Below, piece after piece: positions 41,933-50,830 of a stretch of 64,000 nt of DNA. The stretch is from Spirochaetales bacterium (GTDB lineage Bacteria > Spirochaetota > Spirochaetia > SZUA-6). How positions within the stretch are numbered: the stretch's first letter is position 1; the number at the start of each line of letters is the position of its first letter. The stretch is from positions 268,726 through 332,725 of the forward strand of contig JALUUM010000020.1 in NCBI GenBank assembly GCA_027021365.1, written 5' to 3'. The position numbers and the translations under genes are program-made. The notes below the pieces were generated by a model. The model was not told the origin of the DNA. It saw nothing but the letters and a program-made list of their open reading frames with translations, and did no database searches.

Positions 41933-42937
41933 TCAACATATCCTGGGTAGCATCAAACCTCTCGGAAAGTCCAGTATCCTCTTTCCTCCTGATATTGTTT
42001 CAAGTATCACCTTTCCCGGATATGCAGAATCCACATGTCCGATGATTTGGGCTCTATCGCCCCCTCTCGTTTCTCTTAGTAGAGAAAGGGCCCTTTCTCC
42101 TCTGCTACCTCTCACAACTGCTATAAAAACCCCTTCATTTGCTATTTCCAGCGGATTGAGTCCAAGAATATTTGAAATTGCATCGACCTTTTCTCCAAGT
42201 GGAATACTACTCTCATTGATGTTCATGGATAATTCCGTATCGGATATAGCTTCATTGAGTACCGCAGCTATTCCACCTCTGGTTGCATCTCTCATGAACT
42301 TGAGATCCTCTCCCAGTTGATACAAATTTCTGCAGAGAGGATATAAAAAGGCAACGTCGGATTTTACCTGTGGTCCTACGGGAAGTGACTCCCTCGATGC
42401 CATTATGGCAATGCCGTGTGAACCAATGGGTCCGGATATCACAACGGCATCTCCACTTTCGATTCTGCTTCCTGAAATGCGATGCCGAAACTCCCTTGTT
42501 CCGATACCGGTAGTGTTTATATAGATTCCTCCGCCCCTGTTTTTGGGAACAACCTTTGTATCACCCGTGACGATCCTGATACCGGCTTCGTTGGCAGCCC
42601 TTCGTATGGAAGAGAGTATCCTTTTGAGATCTGCAATGGGGAATCCCTCTTCTATTACAAATGCGAGTGACAAGTAAAGAGGCTTTGCACCGGAAACTGC
42701 GAGGTCGTTACAGGTGCCGAATATGGCAAGTTTCCCGATGTCTCCTCCGGGGAAAAACAGCGGATCAATCGTGTATGTATCCGTGGTAAATGCAAATTGG
42801 CCCTTTATATCGAGAATTGTTGCATCCGAGAGTTCCGGATACCTCTCGTTCTTGAGGTTTTCATAGATCAACTCTTCTGTGAGTTTCCTGGAGAGAGCTC
42901 CGCCGCTTCCGTGTTCCAGTTTTATTATATCCATCAT
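41933..42937 (-). CDS. hypE: Hydrogenase maturation protein HypE
   Basis: HypE dehydrates the carbamoyl group on its C-terminal cysteine to thiocyanate, the source of the CN ligands of [NiFe] hydrogenase. The end PRIC is visible. I place the start at ATG 42937 (MMDIIKLEHGSGG), just behind the hypD stop; a longer frame reaches into hypD. The 334-residue protein has the AIR synthetase-like fold: FTTDTYTIDPLFFPGGDIGKLA, GTCNDLAVSGAKPLYLS, RDATRGGIAAVLNE. Last gene of hypF-hypC-hypD-hypE. Confidence 0.96.
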   Translation of the reverse strand: MMDIIKLEHGSGGALSRKLTEELIYENLKNERYPELSDATILDIKGQFAFTTDTYTIDPLFFPGGDIGKLAIFGTCNDLAVSGAKPLYLSLAFVIEEGFPIADLKRILSSIRRAANEAGIRIVTGDTKVVPKNRGGGIYINTTGIGTREFRHRISGSRIESGDAVVISGPIGSHGIAIMASRESLPVGPQVKSDVAFLYPLCRNLYQLGEDLKFMRDATRGGIAAVLNEAISDTELSMNINESSIPLGEKVDAISNILGLNPLEIANEGVFIAVVRGSRGERALSLLRETRGGDRAQIIGHVDSAYPGKVILETISGGKRILDFPRGLMLPRIC

Positions 42938-42939
42938 GG

Positions 42940-44046
42940 TTAGCCTATATCTCCGTATCTGTAGTACGCCGCACAGGCTCCTTCCGATGAAACCATGCAT
43001 GGCCCTATCGGTTCCTCGGGAATGCAGTCTTTTGCGAAGTGGGGGCACTGATTCGGTGCTACTTTACCCTGGATCACTTCGGCACAGAGACATCCGGCCG
43101 GTTCATAGTTGTACTCTTCTGAAAGACCGAACTTCACCACAGCATCTATGTTTTCGTATTCCCTGCGAATCCGTAGGCCGCTTGCAGGCAGCTTACCAAG
43201 ACCTCTCCACAGTTCGTCTCCCGGTTCCAGGAGTTTTTCGATTACGGCACGTGCCTTTGGATTGCCCGTTCCCCTAACTGCTCTGGGGTAGGCATTTTCA
43301 ACCTCTCTTCTTCCCTCGGCGAGTTGCTTGAGAATCTTATAGATAGCAAGCATGATATCCACAGGTTCGAAGCCTCCGATGACACCGGGGATGCCATTCT
43401 TTCTTTCCAGGACCTTTCTATAGGGCTCCATTCCAAGGATAACGGATACATGCCCCGGAAGGAGAAAAGCATCTATCTCACTCTCGGTGTCGGCAAGGAG
43501 TGCTTCCAGTGCAGGTGGTACAGTCTTGAAACTCGTATAGAGGTACATATCCTCAAGTTGATTCTCGACGCCCCGTAGAAAAGTTGATGCAATTGTAGGA
43601 ACCGTGGTTTCAAAACCGATGCCGAGAAATACGACCGGCTTTGAAGTGTCTTTTCTTATCTCGAGCATTTCGGCTGGAGAATAGATGACTCTAACCCATC
43701 CGCTTCCCATGAACCTCGAGAGTGAGTATCCCTTGGTTCCGGGAACCTTCAACATATCCCCGAATGTAACAACGATGGCCCGTTTCTCTTCTACCAGTTG
43801 AATTGCATTGTCGATATAACTGGCAGGTGTTACACATACGGGGCATCCCGGTCCTGAGATCATTTTTACATTTGTCGGAAGCAGGGAATGTATACCATTC
43901 CTCCTTATGGAAACAGTATGGGTACCGCATACTTCCATTATTTTGATTTCTTTCTGAAGTTCATCCGCAAGTTCATCGATTTTTTCCTTGAGTTTCAAAA
44001 TTATGTTTCTATCGTTTAGGTGTATCAGTTCTTCAAGCTTTATCAT
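42940..44046 (-). CDS. hypD: Hydrogenase maturation protein HypD
   Basis: HypD carries an iron-sulfur cluster and, with HypC, is the scaffold on which Fe(CN)2CO is built. The 368-residue protein has the conserved cysteine motifs MEVCGTHTVSIRR, SGPGCPVCVTP and the C-terminal cluster region PAGCLCAEVIQGKVAPNQCP. GFETTVPT and GGFEPVDIM are also typical. It follows hypC by 10 bases and leads into hypE. Confidence 0.96.
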   Translation of the reverse strand: MIKLEELIHLNDRNIILKLKEKIDELADELQKEIKIMEVCGTHTVSIRRNGIHSLLPTNVKMISGPGCPVCVTPASYIDNAIQLVEEKRAIVVTFGDMLKVPGTKGYSLSRFMGSGWVRVIYSPAEMLEIRKDTSKPVVFLGIGFETTVPTIASTFLRGVENQLEDMYLYTSFKTVPPALEALLADTESEIDAFLLPGHVSVILGMEPYRKVLERKNGIPGVIGGFEPVDIMLAIYKILKQLAEGRREVENAYPRAVRGTGNPKARAVIEKLLEPGDELWRGLGKLPASGLRIRREYENIDAVVKFGLSEEYNYEPAGCLCAEVIQGKVAPNQCPHFAKDCIPEEPIGPCMVSSEGACAAYYRYGDIG

Positions 44047-44056
44047 GATTTTCTCC

Positions 44057-44290
44057 TTAATCGAGATTCTCTTTTACTTCTGCGAGCTTGCTGAACAGTT
44101 TAAGGCGTTCTTCTGCCTCCTTCATGTCCAGCTTCTCGATGGCAAAACCGGCATGAACTATGACGTAATCTCCGACTTGGGGTGACTCCAAAAGTGAAAT
44201 GTCTACCCTTGCTTCGACTCCTGCCTGTTGTACAATTGCCTTGCCCCCTTCCAGTATTTCTTTTATTTCCATTGGTGTAGCCAAGCACAT
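44057..44290 (-). CDS. hypC: Hydrogenase maturation chaperone HypC
   Basis: HypC binds HypD and delivers the Fe(CN)2CO unit to the large subunit precursor through its second residue. The start at 44290 gives MCLATPMEIKEI with the needed Cys2; the longer frame from 44347 overlaps hypF and is not used. The 77-residue OB-like protein has VDISLLESPQVGDYVIVHAGFAI. GGAGAACGTG-type sequence upstream gives a fair ribosome binding site. Confidence 0.95.
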   Translation of the reverse strand: MCLATPMEIKEILEGGKAIVQQAGVEARVDISLLESPQVGDYVIVHAGFAIEKLDMKEAEERLKLFSKLAEVKENLD

Positions 44291-44318
44291 CACGTTCTCC
44301 TTTCGAATGTAATAGTTG

Positions 44319-46685
44319 TTATGTTCCCTTGAAATAAGCCTGGCCAACGGAAATGCCTCCGTCGCCGGGCGGGATGTTCACATTGAAGAATATCTCGAAA
44401 TTATTGCTTTCAAGTTCTTCTCTTATCAACTCTCTGAGTATCAGGTTCTGAAATACCCCTCCTGAAAGAGCAATCCTGTTCAACCCCGTCTTCTCCTTCA
44501 TTCTTAGCACCCCTTCAATGGTTGCCCTTGTCACTGCAAGATGGAACTGAAAGGCCAGATCCCCCTTTGCAATTCTGTCCCTTTTCTCTAGAAGATAAAG
44601 AATAGTCTCGGACATGTCGATAGCAAATTCGCTTTTATCATTCTCATATTGCAGCTTGTAAGGAGGAATGTCATATTTTTTATTTCTGGCTCCATAAGAG
44701 TGCCCTGAATAGGTGGTAAATCTATTGAGTGCTCTATTCTCGAGCTTTATGGGACCCTCACCCTCATAGGTTACGGTATCTACAAGACCCAGGGCAGCTG
44801 ATGCTGCATCGAATATCCGTCCCAGGGAAGAGGTAACAGGGCTGTTTACCCTCTTCTCTATAATCGATAGAAGAATCTCTAGCGATTCTCCTTTAAGATC
44901 GGAAATTCCTGAAAATAATTTGAATGTATCGTCCTTTCCAAGAAGGGGTAAAAGAATGGAAATTGCAATTCTCAAGGGATTCACGATAGCAGCTTCGCCA
45001 CCGGGAAGAATGAAGGTAGCGAAATGCCCGAGTCTTTCAAAATGCGATCTGCTGCAAAGGAGAAACTCTCCCCCCCACACGGTACCATCAGTTCCGTAAC
45101 CTGTTCCATCGAAGGAGAGCCCCAGTACTTCATTCAGATTGTGTTCCGCCATAACTGAGAGTATGTGTGCATGATGATGCTGAACGGAGCTCGTAGCCGG
45201 AATGTTCATCTTTTCCGCCCATTCCAATGCCCATCTGGAAGAAAAATAACCGGGATGCATATCATAAACTATCCTGTCCGGTTTGACCTCATAGAGAGAA
45301 AGAATCTTATTCACTTGTTTCTCAAAATCATCCATTGTAACGGGATTTGAGAGGTCACCTATGTATGGTGCAAGGTAGATATCATTTCCTTTTAGAAGGG
45401 AAGGAGCATTTTTCAAATCTCCCCCAACAGCAAGTACTACATCGTCACTCCTCTCCTTGATATGAAAGAGGCCGGGAACGTAGCCTCTGGATCTGCGCAT
45501 TATGAATGTACCGGAAGTCCTGCCACGCCTGACAATCGAATCATCCGTGCGAAAGAGAATTCTTCTGTTGTTGTAAAGTATCAAATCGGCTATTCCCCTT
45601 AGTTTTGTCATGGCAGAACCGGGATTTGTAATTATAGGCTCATCCTTAATGTTGCCCGAAGTCATTATAAGATAGTCGTAATTTTTACAGTCCTCCGGGT
45701 GAAAAAAGAGGAGTAGATGCAGCGGTGTGTAGGGTAAGAATACTCCAAGGGTTTCCATGTCTGAAACGAGACTAAGTTCCTCGGGGATCCTGTCACGTTT
45801 CTGAAGAATCATTATTGGAGATGCAGGTGAATCAAGAATCCTTCTATCCTCTTCTTCCAGATACACTAATTTTTCGATAGTTTCGATATCCTTCACCATG
45901 AGTGCAAAGGGTTTTCTCTTTCTTTCCTTGTCGAAACGGAGCTTTTTTACCGTTTCGGGGAATGCCGGGTTGGCTGCAAGGTGAAAACCACCTATTCCCT
46001 GAATAGCAACTATCTTTCCCTTCTTCAGTGCAGCTATCGTTTTAAGAAGCGGATCGCCAGCTATTTCTTCACCGGTAATCTTACATAGCATCAGCTTTGG
46101 CCCGCATTCGGAACAGGAATTCGTCTGGGAATGAAACCTGCGGTCGAGAGGATTGGTGTATTCCTCCATACAGTCTTCGCACTGGGGGAAATCTATCATC
46201 GAAGTGGTGTCCCTGTCGAATGGTGTGTCCTCCACAATGGAATATCTTGGACCACACTGTGTGCATGTGATAAAGGGGTAAAGGTATCTCCTGTTCCCCG
46301 GATCGAAAAGTTCTCTTCTGCAATCACTACATATGGCAAGATCAGGAGGTATGGGAGGAAAATCATAACTGTCCGATAGACTCTGAATAATCCGGAAATT
46401 GGGCTCGTTCAAGGTAGGTATATCTTCCGAGTGGATTGCATCGATTCTGGCGGCAGAAGGAATGAATTTCTCGAATTCTTCGAGAAAACTGTTTACGATT
46501 TCTGAAGGCCCCTCTATCTCTGCTGCTACCTCTGATTTCCTGTTTTGAACGTAGCCGGACAGGCCAAGGGAAACTGCACACCTGTAGACTGATGGCCTGA
46601 ATCCCACACCTTGAATTATTCCCTTGAAGATGAGTCTTTTTCTGATAAGTTTGACTCTTTTGTGAGCTTTAGCTTTTCTTTCCAT
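44319..46685 (-). CDS. hypF: Carbamoyltransferase HypF
   Basis: HypF makes the cyanide precursor from carbamoyl phosphate and passes it to HypE. The 788-residue protein has its full set of domains. The acylphosphatase-like part (IIQGVGFRPSVYRCA) lies near residue 25. Two zinc-finger pairs follow (CSDCRRELFD, CTQCGP; CEDCMEEYTN, CSECGP). A YrdC-like domain is at about 200-385 and a Kae1-like carbamoyltransferase region completes it (SVQHHHAHILSVMAEH, GLSFDGTGYGTDGTVWGGE, LSGGVFQNLIL). It heads hypF-C-D-E. hypA and hypB, for nickel insertion, are not in the window. Confidence 0.96.
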   Translation of the reverse strand: MERKAKAHKRVKLIRKRLIFKGIIQGVGFRPSVYRCAVSLGLSGYVQNRKSEVAAEIEGPSEIVNSFLEEFEKFIPSAARIDAIHSEDIPTLNEPNFRIIQSLSDSYDFPPIPPDLAICSDCRRELFDPGNRRYLYPFITCTQCGPRYSIVEDTPFDRDTTSMIDFPQCEDCMEEYTNPLDRRFHSQTNSCSECGPKLMLCKITGEEIAGDPLLKTIAALKKGKIVAIQGIGGFHLAANPAFPETVKKLRFDKERKRKPFALMVKDIETIEKLVYLEEEDRRILDSPASPIMILQKRDRIPEELSLVSDMETLGVFLPYTPLHLLLFFHPEDCKNYDYLIMTSGNIKDEPIITNPGSAMTKLRGIADLILYNNRRILFRTDDSIVRRGRTSGTFIMRRSRGYVPGLFHIKERSDDVVLAVGGDLKNAPSLLKGNDIYLAPYIGDLSNPVTMDDFEKQVNKILSLYEVKPDRIVYDMHPGYFSSRWALEWAEKMNIPATSSVQHHHAHILSVMAEHNLNEVLGLSFDGTGYGTDGTVWGGEFLLCSRSHFERLGHFATFILPGGEAAIVNPLRIAISILLPLLGKDDTFKLFSGISDLKGESLEILLSIIEKRVNSPVTSSLGRIFDAASAALGLVDTVTYEGEGPIKLENRALNRFTTYSGHSYGARNKKYDIPPYKLQYENDKSEFAIDMSETILYLLEKRDRIAKGDLAFQFHLAVTRATIEGVLRMKEKTGLNRIALSGGVFQNLILRELIREELESNNFEIFFNVNIPPGDGGISVGQAYFKGT

Positions 46686-46694
46686 TGAAAGGCT

Positions 46695-46723
46695 ACTATA
46701 TGAGAAATGTTTTAATTTTTCAA
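46695..46723 (-). promoter_or_regulatory. Promoter of hypFCDE
   Basis: On the minus strand TTGAAA (46723-46718) and TATAGT (46700-46695) are 17 bases apart, with only 9 bases to the hypF ATG. Confidence 0.55.
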
Positions 46724-46747
46724 TAGATTCGAGGGAGAACTTATCAG

Positions 46748-46776
46748 TTGACCATCGAGTTCTTCTTATGTAGAGT
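46748..46776 (+). promoter_or_regulatory. Promoter of upp
   Basis: TTGACC (46748-46753) and TAGAGT (46771-46776) are 17 bases apart, and a GGAGGGA ribosome binding site and the upp ATG follow. It diverges from the hypF promoter. Confidence 0.5.
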
Positions 46777-46800
46777 AAAAAGAAATTCCGGAGGGAATAG

Positions 46801-47874
46801 ATGAATGAAGTAATCTTAAAGGCAAAGGATTTTGACGGCTACCTGAATGCAGACGACAAGGCTAGCATAGAGTTTATGAACAAAAAGTACGACGAGACAT
46901 TCAGATACTTTAAAATCCTGTCCACTGGTAAACCGATGGATAAAGTGGATGAAGCAAAGGAAAAGCTGATTTTGCTCTACAATGAAATGGGAAAAATGAT
47001 GCAGAGCATAACGAGTAAGGAGCCAAATATACATGTCTACTCATTCGAAACACCTGAGAGTATTCACGGTGAGGCCTCCAGGCTCATCGCCAAGTTGAGG
47101 GATCCGAAAACAGAGCATCCTGAATTCGTATATTACGTTCAGAGGGCCTACGAGCTCTTATTCAACCTTGCATTCGGAAGTGCCAAGAATGAGAAAAAAA
47201 ACTATATTATAGTGGATACACCAGTTGAAATACCGGTTAGAAACTATGCAGTCCATAAGATACCTGATATCGACGACAAGATTGTAAATAGTGTGATGTG
47301 TGTTATGCTGAGAGGTGCTCTTCTTCCCTCTATGATCATGTCGAAAGAGATTCAAGAATACTCTTCGACAAACTATGTGACACCATTTGCCCTGTTCAAA
47401 ATACACCGTGATGATACCAAGGAAGAGTACAACATGGAGTATATCCTTGATCTGGACAGATCTCATTTCAACCTGGATCAGCTTGACGGAAAAGACCTCT
47501 TCTTTGCCGACCCGATGAATGCCACGGGTGGAAGCCTTATTACTATCGTAAAGTTCTTGAAGAAAGAGGGAATAAAGCCAAAATCGATAAAATTCTTCAA
47601 TATAATTTCTGTACTGAAGGGATCCTTAAGAATCGTACGTGCCATAGAGGATGCTGAAGTTTATACTCTATGGATGGACCCGGCACTGAATAAGAAGGCA
47701 TATATTCTTCCGGGGCTTGGTGATGCAGGAGACAGGATAAACGGTGTCGATGAGGAAAACAGGCCGAGAGATATAATACAGTTGATATCAGATTACGGAG
47801 TGAATATCACAACTCTATACAAGGATCAGGTAAGAAAAATTGAGGAGACCGTTCTGTACAGGTCCCCTCGATAG
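46801..47874 (+). CDS. upp: Uracil phosphoribosyltransferase with long N-terminal extension
   Basis: This 357-residue protein should convert uracil and PRPP to UMP. The C-terminal 220 or so residues carry the family marks: LRGALLPSMIMSKEI, the PRPP loop FFADPMNATGGSLITIVKFL and the uracil site AYILPGLGDAGDRINGVD. The first 130 residues or so have no counterpart in the usual 210-residue enzyme and are mostly helical (LNADDKASIEFMNKKYDETF). The extension may regulate or join subunits. It stands alone between the two minus-strand hydrogenase clusters. Confidence 0.87.
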   Translation: MNEVILKAKDFDGYLNADDKASIEFMNKKYDETFRYFKILSTGKPMDKVDEAKEKLILLYNEMGKMMQSITSKEPNIHVYSFETPESIHGEASRLIAKLRDPKTEHPEFVYYVQRAYELLFNLAFGSAKNEKKNYIIVDTPVEIPVRNYAVHKIPDIDDKIVNSVMCVMLRGALLPSMIMSKEIQEYSSTNYVTPFALFKIHRDDTKEEYNMEYILDLDRSHFNLDQLDGKDLFFADPMNATGGSLITIVKFLKKEGIKPKSIKFFNIISVLKGSLRIVRAIEDAEVYTLWMDPALNKKAYILPGLGDAGDRINGVDEENRPRDIIQLISDYGVNITTLYKDQVRKIEETVLYRSPR

Positions 47875-47894
47875 TTATCAAGATCGTTTCCGGA

Positions 47895-48281
47895 TTACTG
47901 GCCCAGGTTCTCACGCACCTTGTCTATCAGAGTCTTGGGATCCACTGGCTTTTCCAGAAATTCGTTTACCGGCAAGAAGTCTTCGTCCTTTTCCTTGTCA
48001 AATGTGAAACCTGTTTTTTCGGAAATACTTGTAGCCATTATTATCGGAATCTTGGATAATTCTTCATCCTGTTTCATCTTGTATGCAACCTGGAATCCCT
48101 CGTCATCCGTATTCATCATCACGTCGAGAATTACTAAGTCTGGTTTTTCTTTTTTACATCTGTCAAGTCCGTCTTTACCATTTGTAGCCCAGATTACATT
48201 GTAGCCTTCCGATTCAAGGACTATTTTCATGGATTCAAAAACATCTTTATCGTCGTCGACTATCAATATTTTTTTACTCAT
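47895..48281 (-). CDS. Single-domain response regulator (CheY-like receiver)
   Basis: A 128-residue receiver domain without an output domain: ILIVDDDKDVFESM with the acidic pocket, DLVILDVMMNTDDEG with the phospho-acceptor aspartate near 53, and IIMATSISEK and EFLEKPVDPKTLI with the conserved lysine. It begins inside the stop of the hydrogenase protease gene (4-base overlap), so it is the last gene of the hydrogenase operon. A receiver in that place is unusual and may link hydrogen metabolism to signalling. Its kinase is not evident here. Confidence 0.92.
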   Translation of the reverse strand: MSKKILIVDDDKDVFESMKIVLESEGYNVIWATNGKDGLDRCKKEKPDLVILDVMMNTDDEGFQVAYKMKQDEELSKIPIIMATSISEKTGFTFDKEKDEDFLPVNEFLEKPVDPKTLIDKVRENLGQ

Positions 48282-48772
48282 GCTATTCTTTTTACCTCCT
48301 CGTAAAGTTTTGAGATTATCTCACTGATTTTTTCTTCAATTGAAGGTGTAATGTTTTCCAGAAGGCTGGTATCACTTATTTGAATGCCGAGAATGAAAAT
48401 ATTGTCCTTGTAACCCAGTATCTCAGACATTTTCAGTATCTCCATAAGATCGAAGCCATGCGTAGATACTGCGGAGGGATGATATTTGCCTTCGATTTCA
48501 TCAATGGTAAAAAACCTGAACTCACCAGGTGCCATCCCCATTTCTATGGCATCCACTATGATGACAGGTTTACCTTCGGCTATTATTGCACCAGCGAGAA
48601 TCGGGTCCTGAGACGCATTGATAAATTTTACTTCGATTCCGAATTGGGATAGCGTTTCCTTGAAAGTAAGGGATTTTCCCAATATATGTATCAGCATCGG
48701 ACCAATGGAGTCATCACCCATTTTCTCGTTTCCTATGCCGATGATATTGACAACTCTTTCAGGATGTTTCAT
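48278..48772 (-). CDS. Hydrogenase maturation endopeptidase (HyaD/HycI family)
   Basis: This protease trims the C-terminal tail of the large subunit after nickel insertion. I place the start at ATG 48772 (MKHPERVVNIIGIGNEKMGDD), overlapping the large-subunit stop as ATGA. The 164-residue protein shows GIGNEKMGDDSIG with a nickel-ligand glutamate, IIVDAIEMGMAPGEFRFF with the conserved aspartate, and STHGFDLMEIL with the histidine. Its target tail, 8 residues after the last motif, is visible in the adjacent gene. Confidence 0.92.
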   Translation of the reverse strand: MKHPERVVNIIGIGNEKMGDDSIGPMLIHILGKSLTFKETLSQFGIEVKFINASQDPILAGAIIAEGKPVIIVDAIEMGMAPGEFRFFTIDEIEGKYHPSAVSTHGFDLMEILKMSEILGYKDNIFILGIQISDTSLLENITPSIEEKISEIISKLYEEVKRIA

Positions 48773-50079
48773 TCCTTGAACTCCACATCCAGAAAATGAA
48801 CGGAACAGGATATGCACGGATCATATGCCCTTACCAGCATTTCTAGAGCGAGGGTCATCTGTTCTTTATTCATTCCGTTATCTATCATCCACGGTACGAG
48901 TTCCTTCATGTCGTCATCGATGTTCTGTGCGTTCTGGTTAGTAGGAATTATACAGTTTGCCTTTACAATCTGTCCGCGGTTATCGTAGGTGTACTCGTGA
49001 AATAGAATGCCCCTCGGAACTTCCGTACAACCAACACCGGTTCCTTCCCTTAGCTTTTCCGGCTGAATAGGCTTTTCGGCTTTTATGCCGTCAGTAAGAA
49101 GTTTATCGATTAGTTTGAGTGATTCCTCTGTTACATGTATTGTTTCGACAAGCTGTGCAACGGTATTGAGGTATGGATTCTTGACAATGGGTTTCATTCC
49201 CAGAGCATCGGCAACCTCTTTTGCCAGGGGATTGAGCTTGTCATAGTTGTTATTCAACCTTGCAAGAGCTCCCACTGCATAGGAGGAACGCTTATGTCTT
49301 GCATGCTTTGCTGTGGAATGAGGCACCACGAATTCATTGGTAACTTCTCTGTACTTTTCTACGGGAATGATACCTGCATCGGTGGATGAAATATCTCCAT
49401 CGTAGAATGCATACTCACTATCAGTTTTCAAGCCTATATATTCTGTTTCCCTTTGGAAAGCCGGAAACTTGTCAGCAAGGCTTTTCAAGAGTTCAAAGGA
49501 AGCCTTTGCATTGGGAACCATCTGGTTTTCCAGCTTGTCCTTTATCCAGAGCAGTTCTTTTTCTGTGGGTAATTTTGTAAAACCTCCGGGAACGACTCTG
49601 TTCGGATGAATCGTTCTGCCACCTATTAAATCGCATATATCATTGGATAGCCTCTTCATCCTGAGGGCCATTTTCACCGTTTCAGGATGGGTTTTTGCAA
49701 GTGGTATAACTGAGGGTGCGTTGAAAAGATCGGGAGCTGCAAGGAAGAAGATATGGAGGATATGACTCTGCATCGTGGCCCCGTAAACAAGGAGCTTGCG
49801 AAGCAGTACGGTCTGCTCGGTTACAGGTATGCCCAGGGCAGCTTCTGTTGCTTTCACGGATGTCATCTGGTGTCCGACTGCACATATGCCACAGATTCGA
49901 GAGCTTATAACAGCAGCATCGGTGTAGAGGTATCCCTTCATCATTGCCTCGAAGTACCTCGGTGGTTCAACAATCTCGAGAACGGACTTTACCAGTTTCC
50001 CTTCCTTGAGGTCAACAACTATATTGCCATGCCCTTCGACACGTGTTACGTATGGTACTCTTATCGAAAGGTTATTCAT
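48769..50079 (-). CDS. hydA: [NiFe] hydrogenase large subunit (group 3b-type alpha subunit)
   Basis: This is the catalytic subunit. The nickel-iron site ligands are in RICGICAVGHQ (Cys63, Cys66) and DPCISCSVH (Cys422, Cys425). His428 marks the cleavage site, and FLDVEFKE is the 8-residue tail removed by the protease. VTRVEGHGNIVVD at the start and HPNRVVPGGF in the middle are typical. With HydB, HydG and HydD it forms the soluble NAD(P)-linked (sulf)hydrogenase known from Pyrococcus (order hydBGDA, as here). The direction in the cell, making or using hydrogen, cannot be told from sequence. It overlaps hydD by 8 bases. Confidence 0.95.
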   Translation of the reverse strand: MNNLSIRVPYVTRVEGHGNIVVDLKEGKLVKSVLEIVEPPRYFEAMMKGYLYTDAAVISSRICGICAVGHQMTSVKATEAALGIPVTEQTVLLRKLLVYGATMQSHILHIFFLAAPDLFNAPSVIPLAKTHPETVKMALRMKRLSNDICDLIGGRTIHPNRVVPGGFTKLPTEKELLWIKDKLENQMVPNAKASFELLKSLADKFPAFQRETEYIGLKTDSEYAFYDGDISSTDAGIIPVEKYREVTNEFVVPHSTAKHARHKRSSYAVGALARLNNNYDKLNPLAKEVADALGMKPIVKNPYLNTVAQLVETIHVTEESLKLIDKLLTDGIKAEKPIQPEKLREGTGVGCTEVPRGILFHEYTYDNRGQIVKANCIIPTNQNAQNIDDDMKELVPWMIDNGMNKEQMTLALEMLVRAYDPCISCSVHFLDVEFKE

Positions 50080-50830
50080 ATTCCTTCTCCTCCATATTCA
50101 CGTAGTTTGTATTGAACATATAGAATCTTTTCTTTATCTGACTCATGGAAAGCTTATACTTTTCCATCACATCCTTGGCAGCATTCTTGTTCAAATCAGG
50201 TACCAGACCCCTGCACCCGTAACAGTAATGCCCGTTGGAGGGACAGGCGGCTCCACATCCTGCCCGCGTAATAGGCCCCATGCATGCTATTCCATAGTCA
50301 TAGAGGCACTCATTTTCCTTTGCCTTACACTCCACGCATACGGAATATTCGGGTATCTCGGGTATCTTGCCGGTAAGTAAAGCACTGAGTACCTTTTTGA
50401 ATTCCTGGTTGTCCATAGGGCAACCAGGGACATAGTAGTCGACCTTGACTACATCGGAAACAGCCTGGGCTTTTATCGACGGAAAGAGATACTTGTCTTT
50501 TCCGTATACCGTTTCTCTCACTTCATCCTGGTCCATTTTATTTCGTATGGCATTTATTCCGCCGATATGAGCACATGCCCCAAGTGCTACCAGGATTTTT
50601 GCCTGTCTTCTTATCTTGTGTATTCTCTCTATACAGTGGGGTGTGCTCAAGGAACCTTCGATAAAGGCAATTTCATAATCTTCACCTCTGTCAGAAATGG
50701 CCTCACGAAAGTTCACAATGTCAACCAGTTCGAGAATATCGAGAAGATCGTCTTCGAGGTTCAATTTGGAAAGCTGGCAGCCTTCACAACTTGTAAAATC
50801 GAAAAAAGCAACTTTTGGTTTACTCATCAT
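50072..50830 (-). CDS. hydD: [NiFe] hydrogenase small subunit (delta)
   Basis: This subunit carries iron-sulfur clusters that take electrons from the nickel-iron site. I place the start at the ATG pair 50830/50827 (MMSKPKVAFFDF), which overlaps the hydG stop and follows AAGGAGG; a longer frame to 50920 is unlikely. The 252-residue protein has the proximal-cluster CxxC in FTSCEGCQLSKLNLED. GSLSTPHCIERI, GACAHIGG, VPGCPMDNQEF and the further cysteine clusters CVECKAKENECLYD and GCGAACPSNGHYCYGC follow. Confidence 0.94.
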   Translation of the reverse strand: MMSKPKVAFFDFTSCEGCQLSKLNLEDDLLDILELVDIVNFREAISDRGEDYEIAFIEGSLSTPHCIERIHKIRRQAKILVALGACAHIGGINAIRNKMDQDEVRETVYGKDKYLFPSIKAQAVSDVVKVDYYVPGCPMDNQEFKKVLSALLTGKIPEIPEYSVCVECKAKENECLYDYGIACMGPITRAGCGAACPSNGHYCYGCRGLVPDLNKNAAKDVMEKYKLSMSQIKKRFYMFNTNYVNMEEKEYE

